DNA of 5,774 nucleotides from contig JAKAXG010000319.1 of NCBI GenBank assembly GCA_021827225.1, positions 1-5,774 on the forward strand, given 5' to 3'. The notes beneath the pieces were generated by a model that saw only the letters and a list, made by a program, of their open reading frames with translations, searched no databases and was not told the DNA's origin. Made by a program: the position numbers and the translations under genes. Source of the DNA: Actinomycetes bacterium. Lineage in GTDB: Bacteria > Actinomycetota > Acidimicrobiia > Acidimicrobiales > Palsa-688. This document shows, piece after piece, positions 1 to 5,774 of the stretch (position 1 is the stretch's first letter; each line of letters starts with the position of its first letter).

Positions 1-2
1 CG

Positions 3-548
3 CCCCCCGGGATGGGCTCCATGGTGCTGCCCGGCACCGGCCGCCGGCTGGCCGGCGCCCTGGAGCGGTCCCGGCACCTGGCCACCCTGGGGGCCATGGT
101 CGCCGACGACCCGTCGGGGGCGGTGCACGGCCGGGACCGGCCGGTGCTCACCTACCGGCTGACGGCCGGCGACAGCCGCCGGCTGCTCGACGCGGTCGCC
201 GCCATGGGCCGGGTGCTCCTCGCCGCCGGGGCCACCTCGGTGCTCACCGGCATCCCCGGCCACGACGAGGTCAGAAGCGATGAAGAGTTGCAGGCGGCGG
301 TGGAGGCGGCGGACATCCGCCGGATGCACGTCGCCGCCTTCCACCCCACCGGCACCGCCAGGATGGGACGCGACCCGGAGTCCCACCCGGTGGACCCCCG
401 CGGCCGGCTGCGGGGCGTCACGGGGCTGTCGGTGGTGGACGCCTCGGTGCTGCCGACCTGCCCGGAGGTGAACCCGCAGCTGACGATCATGGCCATGGCC
501 GAGGCTCTCGGGACCGAGCTGGCGGCGGACCTGGGGGCTCACCGCTAG
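3..548 (+). CDS. GMC-family FAD-dependent oxidoreductase, C-terminal part (5' end outside window)
   Basis: This frame is open from the window edge and ends at TAG 546-548. The ATG at 12 is not taken as the real start, because GMC enzymes are usually 500-600 residues long and only their C-terminal domain is present. Numbering from the ATG at 12, residues 110-119 read FHPTGTARMG, whose His111 matches the conserved catalytic His of the GMC C-terminal domain. Residues 153-159 read VNPQLTI, whose Asn154 matches the second active-site residue (His or Asn) of the family. The stretch between them (DPRGRLRG, then SVVDASVLPT at 140-149) is the usual FAD-contacting segment. Members oxidise alcohols, sterols or sugars using FAD. 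The HPTGTARMG form resembles the cholesterol oxidase and fatty-alcohol oxidase branch, but the substrate cannot be named from this fragment. The FAD-binding GxGxxG motif would lie upstream of the window. Family confidence is high; substrate is unknown. Confidence 0.93.
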   Translation, partial: PPGMGSMVLPGTGRRLAGALERSRHLATLGAMVADDPSGAVHGRDRPVLTYRLTAGDSRRLLDAVAAMGRVLLAAGATSVLTGIPGHDEVRSDEELQAAVEAADIRRMHVAAFHPTGTARMGRDPESHPVDPRGRLRGVTGLSVVDASVLPTCPEVNPQLTIMAMAEALGTELAADLGAHR

Positions 549-552
549 AGCC

Positions 553-580
553 CGGGAGCGGTCGGCACCTGATCCCGTTT
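553..580 (+). terminator. Weak candidate terminator after the GMC oxidoreductase gene
   Basis: Five bases after the stop codon, CGGGA (553-557) can pair with TCCCG (573-577), and inside it GGT (560-562) with ACC (567-569) around a CGGC loop. An internal loop of 2 and 3 bases separates the two stems. Only three T's (578-580) follow, so this is a poor intrinsic terminator by enterobacterial rules, though short or absent T-tracts are common in high-GC bacteria. The call is inference from base pairing only. Confidence 0.3.
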
Positions 581-639
581 CGCCGATCATCAAGTTTGGC
601 GATGTTTCGGCCGATAGATGTGGGCGACAGTCGTATTGC

Positions 640-702
640 GCCAGCAGGTGCCGGCGGATTAGACAGGATCGCCCCTGCGGGCAGGGCTACTGCCAGCAGG
701 GG
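640..702 (+). promoter_or_regulatory. Strong stem-loop in the leader of the secreted hydrolase gene, with an upstream copy of its 3' arm
   Basis: CCCCTGC (672-678) pairs perfectly with GCAGGGG (696-702). After a single G/A mismatch (679/695), GGCAG (680-684) pairs with CTGCC (690-694), closing a five-base GGCTA loop. This gives twelve base pairs, mostly G-C. The hairpin ends 10 bases before the ribosome binding site of the downstream gene and has no T-tract after it, so it does not look like a terminator. The nonamer GCCAGCAGG occurs at 692-700, overlapping the 3' arm, and again at 640-648, so the upstream copy could compete for the 5' arm through GCAGG/CCTGC. It may be an mRNA-stabilising structure, an attenuator or a protein-binding site. 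It does not match any riboswitch class I could recall. The rest of the 549-727 gap holds no convincing promoter or gene. Confidence 0.5.
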
Positions 703-712
703 TAGGACAGCT

Positions 713-719
713 GGGAGAG
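713..719 (+). promoter_or_regulatory. Ribosome binding site deciding the ATG 728 start
   Basis: GGGAGAG lies 8 bases before the ATG at 728. The frame is open further upstream, with a TTG at 596 and an ATG at 602, but neither has a Shine-Dalgarno-like sequence. Using them would add over 40 residues before the signal peptide and translate through the leader hairpin. Confidence 0.75.
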
Positions 720-727
720 ACAACGCA

Positions 728-1828
728 ATGAAGATGACCGAACGCGGCGCGGCCGCGCCGTCGCCGCTCGGCCGTGCGCCCAGGCGGGCCCCGGTCCGCA
801 CCCTGGCCGCGGTGGGGGCCCTGGTGGGCGGGATCCTCGGCGCCGGCACCGTCGCCGCCCACGCCGCCACCCCCCACGCTGCCACCGCCGCGCCGGGCGC
901 CGGCGTCCCGTTCGCGGTGGGGATATCCCCCGGCTCGGACATCCTCTTCGAGAGCCCGGCCAAGGTCGCGTCGACCATGTCGGCCATAGCCGCCACGGGG
1001 GACCGGTGGATACGCATCGACGTGGACTGGGCGGCGGTGGAGGCCAACCGCAACTCCTACAACTGGTCCTTCGAGGACACCGCCATCCGCGACGCCGTGC
1101 ACGCCGGCCTCACCGTCGACGCCATCCTGGACTATGCCCCGTCGTGGGCGCTCACCAACGGCCAGCCCAACCCCACCGCCTTCGCCAGCTTCGCCACCAG
1201 GGCGGTCGAGCGGTACTCGGCCATCGGGGTGAACGTCTACGAGGTGTGGAACGAGGAGAACCTGGGCTGGACCTGGAACAACGCCGTCAACGTCACCGCC
1301 TACGGCCACCTGCTCCAGAGCGGCTACAAGGCCGTCCACGGCGCGGATGCCCACGCGGAGGTCCTGCTGGGAGGGCTGGGCCGCAGCCCCGAGGGCATGG
1401 ACAACACGCTGGCCGTCGACCCCTACACCTTCCTCTCCGAGCTCTACGCCGGCGGCTACGGCCGCTACTTCGACGCCGTGGCCATCCACCCCTACAGCGT
1501 GCCCGACGCACCGCTCACCTACGACCCGGCCGACAACCTGTTCCCCGAGCTGCCGGCCTTCTACTCCCTCATGCAGTCCTACGGCGACGGGGCCAAGAAG
1601 ATCTGGATCACCGAGTTCGGCTACCCCACCGCCGGCACCGGCTCGGTCACCGAGACCCAGCAGGCGGACTACCTGGCCACCGCCATCGAGGCGGTCATGG
1701 GCCAGCCGTGGGCCGGGCCGTTCTTCGTGTACAACTGGCAGGACGACGCCACCCAGTCGTACGGGCTGCTGCACGCCGACGGGACGCCCAAGCCGGCGCT
1801 GAGCGTGTTCGAGGAGGCCCCCCACTAA
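728..1828 (+). CDS. Secreted glycoside hydrolase, clan GH-A (GH5/GH39-like)
   Basis: The protein is 366 residues long. Residues 1-46 look like a Sec signal peptide: a basic n-region with RR at 19-20 and R24, a hydrophobic stretch at about 25-43, and an AHA/AT cleavage site after residue 46. A low-complexity Ala/Pro/Gly linker (47-60) leads into a TIM-barrel domain. RWIRIDVDWAAVE (93-105) is the early barrel strand typical of GH5/GH39-like enzymes. YEVWNEEN (171-178) carries the predicted acid/base Glu176 after Asn175. AIHPYS (252-257) is the conserved HxY segment. WITEFGYPT (293-301) carries the predicted nucleophile Glu296, and YNWQDD (335-340) looks like the last barrel strand with its aromatic residue. 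Such enzymes retain the anomeric configuration while cleaving beta-linked polysaccharide or glycoside outside the cell. The exact substrate (cellulose, mannan, xyloside or an exopolysaccharide) cannot be told. No carbohydrate-binding module, lipobox or anchor is seen. The start is set by the ribosome binding site at 713-719. The gene ends at TAA 1826-1828, overlapping the stop of the opposing gene. Confidence 0.9.
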   Translation: MKMTERGAAAPSPLGRAPRRAPVRTLAAVGALVGGILGAGTVAAHAATPHAATAAPGAGVPFAVGISPGSDILFESPAKVASTMSAIAATGDRWIRIDVDWAAVEANRNSYNWSFEDTAIRDAVHAGLTVDAILDYAPSWALTNGQPNPTAFASFATRAVERYSAIGVNVYEVWNEENLGWTWNNAVNVTAYGHLLQSGYKAVHGADAHAEVLLGGLGRSPEGMDNTLAVDPYTFLSELYAGGYGRYFDAVAIHPYSVPDAPLTYDPADNLFPELPAFYSLMQSYGDGAKKIWITEFGYPTAGTGSVTETQQADYLATAIEAVMGQPWAGPFFVYNWQDDATQSYGLLHADGTPKPALSVFEEAPH

Positions 1829-4101
1829 CCGGGGCGGGCCTCCAGGCGGATGACCACCGACTTGGAGGCGGGGGTGTTGCTGACCTCGGCGGTGGAGTCC
1901 AGCGGGACCAGCACGTTGGCCTCCGGGAAGTAGGCGGCGGCGCAGCCGGCAGGGGTCGGGTACTCCACCGCCCGGAACCCCTCGGCCCGCCGCTCCCCGT
2001 CGGACCACACGCTGACCAGGTCCACCAGGTCCCCGTCGCGCAGGCCCCGGGCCTTCAGGTCGCCGCCGTTGACGAACACCACCCGCCGGCCGCCCTCGAT
2101 CCCCCGGTAGCGGTCGTCCAGCCCGTAGACGGTGGTGTTGAACTGGTCGTGGGAGCGCACCGTCTGCAGCAGCAGGTGTCCTTCGGGCACCTGGGCGGCG
2201 GACGGCGGGTTGACGGTGAAGCGGGCCCTGCCGGTGGCGGTAGGGAACGTCCGGGAGTCGTGCGGGCCCCGGGGCAGCATGAACCCGCCGGGGGTGTCCA
2301 CCCGCTCCTCGTAGGAGTGGAAGCCGGGCACCACGTGCTCTATGTGCCGGCGGATCACCCGGTAGTCGTCGCCCATGGCCCCCCAGCCGATGTCCTCGCC
2401 GAAGAGGGCCCGGCCGAGGGAGGTGAGGATGGCCACCTCGCTGCGCAGGCCCGGGGCGGCCGGAGCCAGCCGCCCCCGCGAGGCGTGCACCATGCTCATC
2501 GAGTCCTCCACCGTCACGAACTGCTCGCCGGCCGCCTGCACGTCGCGCTCGGTGCGGCCCAGGCAGGGCAGGATCAGGGCCTCCCGGCCGTGGAACAGGT
2601 GGGACCGGTTCAGCTTGGTGGCCACGTGCACCGTCAGGGCGCAGTTGGCCATGGCCGCCTCGGTGACCCTGCTGTCGGGGGTGGCCGCCACGAAGTTGCC
2701 GCCCAGGGCGAAGAACACGTCCACCCGCCCGTCGCGCATGGCCCGGATGGAGTCCACGGTGTCGAAGCCGGGGTGGCGGGGCGCCTCGAAGCCGAACTCG
2801 CCGCCCAGGCGGTCCAGGAAGGCGTCCGGCATCTTCTCCCATATGCCCATGGTCCGGTCGCCCTGCACGTTGCTGTGACCGCGGATGGGGGAGGGCCCGG
2901 CGCCGGGCCGTCCGATGTTGCCGCGCAGCAGCAGGAAGTTGACGATCTCGCGGATGGTGGGCACGGCGTTGCGGTGCTGGGTGAGGCCCATGGCCCAGCA
3001 CACGACGGTGCTGCGGGCCGCCACCACGTCGTCGGCCAGCTGCTCCATCTGGGCCCGGCTCACCCCGCTCAGGCGCTCCAGCTCGGCCATCTCCAGGGCC
3101 CGCCAGCCCTCGGCGGCGGCCTCGAAGCCGTCGCAGTAGCGGTCGATGAAGTCCCGGTCGAGCACGGTGCCCGGAGCGGCGTCCTCCCGCTCCAGCAGGA
3201 TCCGGTTGAGCCCGGCGAAGAGGGCCAGGTCCCCGTTGACCCGCACCGGGATCAGCCGGTCGGCCAGCACGGTGCCGCCGCCCAGCAGGCCGCGGGGGGT
3301 CTGCGGGTTGCGGAACCGGGTGAAGCCGGTCTCGGGCAGCGGGTTGACGGCCACCACCTTCGCTCCCCGCCGCTTGGCCGCCTCGAGGGCGGTCAGCATG
3401 CGGGGGTGGTTGGTGCCGGGATTCTGGCCGGCCACGATGATCAGCTCGGCGTGGTCGGTGATGTCGGCCAGGGTGACGACCCCCTTGCCGACCCCGATGG
3501 TCTCGTTGAGGGCGGCCCCGCTGGACTCGTGGCACATGTTCGAGCAGTCCGGCAGGTTGTTGGTGCCCAGCCGGCGGGCCAGCAGCTGGTACACGAAGGC
3601 GGCCTCGTTGCTGGCCCGCCCGCTGGTGTAGAACACCGCCCGGTCCGGGTCGTCGAGGGCCCGGAGCCGGTCGGCCACCAGCTGGATGGCCGCGTCCCAC
3701 GAGATGGGGGAGTAGCGGTCCGCTCCCGGGGCGAGGTGCATCGGCTCGGTGAGCCGGCCGGTCTTCTCCAGGTCGTGGTCGTCCCAGCCCCGCAGCTCGG
3801 CGACGGTGTGGGTGGCGAAGAAGTCGCGGTCCACCCGCTTGCGGGTGGCCTCCCAGGCCACCGCCCGGGCCCCGTTCTCGCAGAACTCGGCCAGCTTGCG
3901 GTGCTCCGGGTCGGGGTCGGGCCAGGCGCAGCTCGGGCAGTCGAAACCGTCGGTGTGGTTGAGCTTCAGCAGCGTCTTCGCGGTGCGGGCCGGGCCCATC
4001 TCCTCCAGCGCCAGCTGCATCGAGGAGGTGACGGACGCGACGCCCACCGACGACGTCTTCGGATGGCTCACCCGGACCTGCTGTGAGGGCTCTTCAGCCA
4101 T
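1825..4101 (-). CDS. FdhF/YdeP-family molybdopterin oxidoreductase (formate dehydrogenase alpha-like)
   Basis: At 758 residues this matches the usual length of the YdeP branch of bis-molybdopterin-guanine-dinucleotide oxidoreductases. DGFDCPSCAWPDP (51-63) and FCENGARA (73-80) supply Cys55, Cys58 and Cys74. Aspartate sits at 62, where the third cysteine of a canonical CxxCxxxC iron-sulfur motif would fall. NMCHESSGAAL (188-198) holds Cys190-His191, which aligns with the Sec/Cys-His of formate dehydrogenases, so Cys190 is the likely molybdenum ligand. GQNPGTNHPRM (225-235) and VNPLPETGF (252-260) are cofactor-binding segments. RGHSNVQGDRTMGI (407-420) is typical of the branch, and TVRSHDQFNTTVYG (647-660) begins the C-terminal dinucleotide-binding domain. 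There is no Tat signal, so it is probably cytoplasmic. The physiological substrate of this family is poorly known, so 'formate dehydrogenase' is a family label only. ATG 4101 is the first start, since an in-frame stop lies three codons upstream; its ribosome binding site (GAAG) is weak. It follows the amidase gene by 49 bases on the same strand, suggesting one transcript. Confidence 0.93.
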   Translation of the reverse strand: MAEEPSQQVRVSHPKTSSVGVASVTSSMQLALEEMGPARTAKTLLKLNHTDGFDCPSCAWPDPDPEHRKLAEFCENGARAVAWEATRKRVDRDFFATHTVAELRGWDDHDLEKTGRLTEPMHLAPGADRYSPISWDAAIQLVADRLRALDDPDRAVFYTSGRASNEAAFVYQLLARRLGTNNLPDCSNMCHESSGAALNETIGVGKGVVTLADITDHAELIIVAGQNPGTNHPRMLTALEAAKRRGAKVVAVNPLPETGFTRFRNPQTPRGLLGGGTVLADRLIPVRVNGDLALFAGLNRILLEREDAAPGTVLDRDFIDRYCDGFEAAAEGWRALEMAELERLSGVSRAQMEQLADDVVAARSTVVCWAMGLTQHRNAVPTIREIVNFLLLRGNIGRPGAGPSPIRGHSNVQGDRTMGIWEKMPDAFLDRLGGEFGFEAPRHPGFDTVDSIRAMRDGRVDVFFALGGNFVAATPDSRVTEAAMANCALTVHVATKLNRSHLFHGREALILPCLGRTERDVQAAGEQFVTVEDSMSMVHASRGRLAPAAPGLRSEVAILTSLGRALFGEDIGWGAMGDDYRVIRRHIEHVVPGFHSYEERVDTPGGFMLPRGPHDSRTFPTATGRARFTVNPPSAAQVPEGHLLLQTVRSHDQFNTTVYGLDDRYRGIEGGRRVVFVNGGDLKARGLRDGDLVDLVSVWSDGERRAEGFRAVEYPTPAGCAAAYFPEANVLVPLDSTAEVSNTPASKSVVIRLEARPG

Positions 4102-4150
4102 GGGTTACTTCATACCGCGTTCTGCCCGCCCGGGGGCCGGTAGATGTCTG

Positions 4151-5554
4151 TCAGATCCAGGGATGGGCCCGCTCGACCTGGCCGGCCAGGGAGAACAGGG
4201 TGTTCTCGTCGCCGAAGCGGCCGATGACCTGGGTGCCGACGGGCCATCCCTCCACCGAGCGGTCCAGGGGGAGGGACATGGCCGGCTGGCCCGACATGTT
4301 GACCAGAGAGGTGAAGGCCACCATCGGCGCCACCGCGGCGGCGAAGCGGTCCACGTCGAGGCCGTTGACCTGGCCGAGCGGCGGCGGCAGGCAGGCCATG
4401 GTGGGGGTGACCACCACGTCCACCGACTCGAACAGCTCGCCCATCAGCCGGCCGACCTGGTGGATGGCCGACACGGCCTTCACGTAGTCCACCGCCGTGG
4501 CCCGCCGTCCCCAGGAGATGGCAGCGGCGGTGACGGGCTCCAGGTCGCCTTCGGTGAGGGGCCGGCCCAGCTCGGCCAGGCGGGCGTCCACCGAGGCGCC
4601 GATGTTGGCGCCGATGACCCCGGCCTGGGCGGCGGCCAGCAGTTCCGGCCCGAACGGCCAGCTGATCTGTCCCACCCGGTGACCCAGCTGCTCGAGGCGC
4701 CCGGCGGTGGCCTCGGCCGCGGCCCGGCACTGCGGGTCCACCTCCAGGCCGGCCGGGGCGTGCAGCGCCAGGCCCACCCGGAGCGGGCCCGGGTCCCGCC
4801 CGGCCGAGGTGAGGTACCGCTCCGTCGCCGGCGGGGCCCAGTACGGGTCGCCGACCGTCGGCCCGGAGACGGCGTCGAGCAGGGCGGCGCTGTCGCGCAC
4901 CGACCGGCTCACGGCGTGGTTGGTGCTCATGCCGGCCCAGCCCTCGCCCCGCTCGGGGGCCAGGCTGACCCGGGCCCGGGTCGGCTTCAGGCCGAACAGC
5001 CCGCAGCACGACGCCGGTATGCGGATGGAGCCGCCGCCGTCGCTGGCGTGGGCCAGCGGCACCATCCCCCCGGCCACCGCCGCCGCCGACCCGCCGCTCG
5101 AACCGCCCGGGCTGCGGGCCGGGTCGTGGGGACTGAGGGTGGGTCCGTGCAGCACCGGCTCGGTCGTCGGCTCCAGCCCGAACTCCGGGGAGTTGGTCCG
5201 CCCCACCAGGACCAGTCCGGCCCGGCGGAAGCGGGCCACCATCTCCGAGTCGCCCCTCGACGGGGGCCCGTCGGCGAACAGGCGGCAGCCGTTGGTGGTC
5301 ACCGACCCGGCGACGTTGACCCCCAGGTCCTTCACCAGGAACGGAACCCCGGAGAACGGCCCCTCCGGGACGCCCCGGTCCAGGTCCCGGCGGGCGGCGC
5401 CCTCCATCAGGCTGACCACCGCGTTCAACCGGGAGTTGCCGGAGTCGATCGCCTCCAGGGCGGCGTCGAGCACCTCACCGGCGTTCACCTGCCCGGATGC
5501 GATCAGCCCGGCCAGCCCGGTGGCGTCGAACGAGCGGTACTCCTCGAGTTCCAT
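4151..5554 (-). CDS. Amidase-signature family hydrolase
   Basis: The protein is 467 residues, a normal length for the amidase signature family, which hydrolyses carboxamides to the acid and ammonia. The full Lys-cisSer-Ser triad is visible. Lys75 lies in GVPFLVKDLG (69-78), Ser152 in SPGGSSGGSAAAVAGG (148-163), and the nucleophile Ser176 in SDGGGSIRIPASCCG (171-185); the 24-residue Ser-Ser spacing is that of the family. Other family marks are GLKPTRARVS (188-197), SRSVRDSAALLD (216-227) and the C-terminal MSGQPAMSLPL and GTQVIGRFGDENTL segments, ending in HPWI. The arrangement resembles 6-aminohexanoate cyclic dimer hydrolase-like amidases and the GatA core. A tRNA amidotransferase role is unlikely, because no gatB or gatC gene lies next to it. 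The substrate is unknown. No signal peptide is seen, so it is probably cytoplasmic. The start is supported by a strong ribosome binding site nine bases upstream. The gene is the first of a probable two-gene unit with the FdhF/YdeP gene and diverges from an alpha/beta-hydrolase-like gene. Confidence 0.94.
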   Translation of the reverse strand: MELEEYRSFDATGLAGLIASGQVNAGEVLDAALEAIDSGNSRLNAVVSLMEGAARRDLDRGVPEGPFSGVPFLVKDLGVNVAGSVTTNGCRLFADGPPSRGDSEMVARFRRAGLVLVGRTNSPEFGLEPTTEPVLHGPTLSPHDPARSPGGSSGGSAAAVAGGMVPLAHASDGGGSIRIPASCCGLFGLKPTRARVSLAPERGEGWAGMSTNHAVSRSVRDSAALLDAVSGPTVGDPYWAPPATERYLTSAGRDPGPLRVGLALHAPAGLEVDPQCRAAAEATAGRLEQLGHRVGQISWPFGPELLAAAQAGVIGANIGASVDARLAELGRPLTEGDLEPVTAAAISWGRRATAVDYVKAVSAIHQVGRLMGELFESVDVVVTPTMACLPPPLGQVNGLDVDRFAAAVAPMVAFTSLVNMSGQPAMSLPLDRSVEGWPVGTQVIGRFGDENTLFSLAGQVERAHPWI

Positions 5555-5563
5555 GGAAAAATT

Positions 5564-5571
5564 CCCTCCCT
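5564..5571 (-). promoter_or_regulatory. Ribosome binding site of the amidase gene
   Basis: Read on the minus strand this is AGGGAGGG, nine bases before the ATG at 5554. It is a near-consensus Shine-Dalgarno sequence in an A/T-rich spacer, and it fixes the amidase start. Confidence 0.8.
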
Positions 5572-5671
5572 GTTCCGGCTAGAACCTATTCCGCCGCGGC
5601 GGCCCGGTGCCGGGTGGGGCGTGAGGTCCGCGGAGTCAATACCTTTTTCCCCTCAGACACTTCAACCGGTT
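5572..5671. promoter_or_regulatory. Divergent intergenic region with short palindromes and possible promoters
   Basis: The 130 bases between the amidase and the alpha/beta-hydrolase-like gene must carry start signals for both. On the minus strand, TAGGTT (5588-5583) fits the actinobacterial TANNNT -10 pattern and would give a leader of about 20 bases. On the plus strand, TACCTT (5640-5645) fits the same pattern. Neither has a clear -35. Several inverted repeats are present: GTTC-N6-GAAC (5572-5585), which overlaps the minus-strand -10; CCGCCGCGGCGG (5591-5602); CCCGG-TG-CCGGG (5603-5614); TCCGCGGA (5627-5634); and AACCGGTT (5664-5671). Any could be an operator, but short GC palindromes arise easily by chance at this composition. 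Confidence 0.35.
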
Positions 5672-5672
5672 C

Positions 5673-5678
5673 GGAGGA
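5673..5678 (+). promoter_or_regulatory. Ribosome binding site deciding the GTG 5685 start
   Basis: GGAGGA is a full Shine-Dalgarno core six bases before the GTG at 5685. It supports this GTG as the start of the truncated gene at the right edge of the window. Confidence 0.8.
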
Positions 5679-5684
5679 CGAGCG

Positions 5685-5774
5685 GTGCCCACCTTGGTTC
5701 GCGACGACACCACCATCTACTTCGAGGAGCGCGGCGCCGGGACGCCGGTGCTACTGCTCGCCCCCGGCGGGATG
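5685..5774 (+). CDS. Alpha/beta-hydrolase-like protein, N-terminal 30 codons (3' end outside window)
   Basis: The frame starts with GTG and is open to the window edge. Its thirty residues read MPTLVRDDTTIYFEERGAG and then TPVLLLAPGGM. This matches the opening of many alpha/beta-hydrolase fold proteins: a first strand ('IYFEERGAG'), then a hydrophobic strand ('PVLLLAPGG') leading to the oxyanion-hole loop, here PGG in place of the common HG. The catalytic Ser, Asp and His would all lie beyond the window, so activity and substrate cannot be judged. It is transcribed away from the amidase gene, so the two may share a control region. It is too short to exclude another fold, but the pattern is characteristic. 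Confidence 0.72.
   Translation, partial: MPTLVRDDTTIYFEERGAGTPVLLLAPGGM

Noticed and set aside
672..702. The leader hairpin as the intrinsic terminator of the GMC oxidoreductase gene
   Set aside because: No T-tract follows (the next bases are TAGGACAG) and it lies over 120 bases past the stop, next to the following gene's ribosome binding site. A leader element is more likely, though termination is not excluded.
596..727. N-terminal extension of the glycoside hydrolase from TTG 596 or ATG 602
   Set aside because: Neither start has a ribosome binding site. The extension would bury the signal peptide and cover the leader hairpin, whereas ATG 728 has a well-spaced GGGAGAG.
659..3700. A minus-strand open frame of 1013 codons overlapping the molybdoenzyme and the hydrolase gene
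   Set aside because: It is a composition-driven shadow (Arg/Gly/Pro/Ala-rich) in a different frame from the 758-residue FdhF/YdeP protein, with no domain of its own.
1006..4086. A plus-strand open frame of 1026 codons running across the hydrolase gene and antisense to the molybdoenzyme
   Set aside because: Its translation is dominated by Gly, Arg, His, Ala and Val with no recognisable motif. It is the usual stop-poor shadow frame of GC-rich genes, and the real frames underneath have clear families.
4110..5009. A 299-codon minus-strand frame inside the amidase gene
   Set aside because: It is out of frame with the amidase, is Gly/Arg/Pro-rich, and lacks any motif. The amidase frame carries a complete catalytic triad.
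4151..5554. The amidase as GatA of the tRNA amidotransferase
   Set aside because: No gatB or gatC lies beside it, and its neighbours are a molybdoenzyme and an alpha/beta-hydrolase-like gene. The fold is shared by many unrelated amidases.
4707..5582. A plus-strand frame of 291 codons antisense to the amidase
   Set aside because: It is Arg/Ser/Pro-rich and without motifs, a shadow of the amidase codons.

Overview
The window is GC-rich DNA (about 70% by eye), with codons ending mostly in G or C, GTG/ATG starts and strong purine-rich ribosome binding sites. It looks like an ordinary piece of chromosome from a high-GC bacterium, most likely an actinomycete-type (Actinomycetota) organism. No sequence here fixes the genus. 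I see no transposase, integrase, tRNA, rRNA, CRISPR array or phage gene.

Layout, left to right. (1) Positions 3-548, plus strand: the C-terminal end of a GMC-family FAD oxidoreductase whose N-terminus lies outside the window, followed by a weak terminator-like hairpin. (2) Positions 549-727: a 179-base gap with a very stable stem-loop (672-702) just upstream of the next ribosome binding site. (3) Positions 728-1828, plus strand: a secreted glycoside hydrolase of the GH-A clan (GH5/GH39-like) with a signal peptide and both predicted catalytic glutamates. (4) Positions 1825-4101, minus strand: a full-length FdhF/YdeP-family molybdopterin oxidoreductase. Its stop codon overlaps the hydrolase stop codon in a shared CTAA. 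(5) Positions 4151-5554, minus strand: a full-length amidase-signature hydrolase with an intact Lys-Ser-Ser triad. It lies 49 bases upstream of the molybdoenzyme and probably shares its transcript. (6) Positions 5555-5684: a divergent intergenic region with strong ribosome binding sites on both sides and several short palindromes. (7) Positions 5685-5774, plus strand: the first 30 codons of an alpha/beta-hydrolase-like protein, cut by the window edge.

The minus-strand pair (amidase then FdhF/YdeP protein) is the only likely operon fully visible. The GMC oxidoreductase and the secreted hydrolase point the same way but are separated by a gap with its own signals, so they may be independent units. 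All recognisable proteins belong to known families acting on small organic molecules or polysaccharide. I do not see convincing evidence of a new multi-gene system. The least explained elements are the leader hairpin of the hydrolase gene, the stop-on-stop convergent overlap, and the unknown substrate of the amidase/molybdoenzyme pair.
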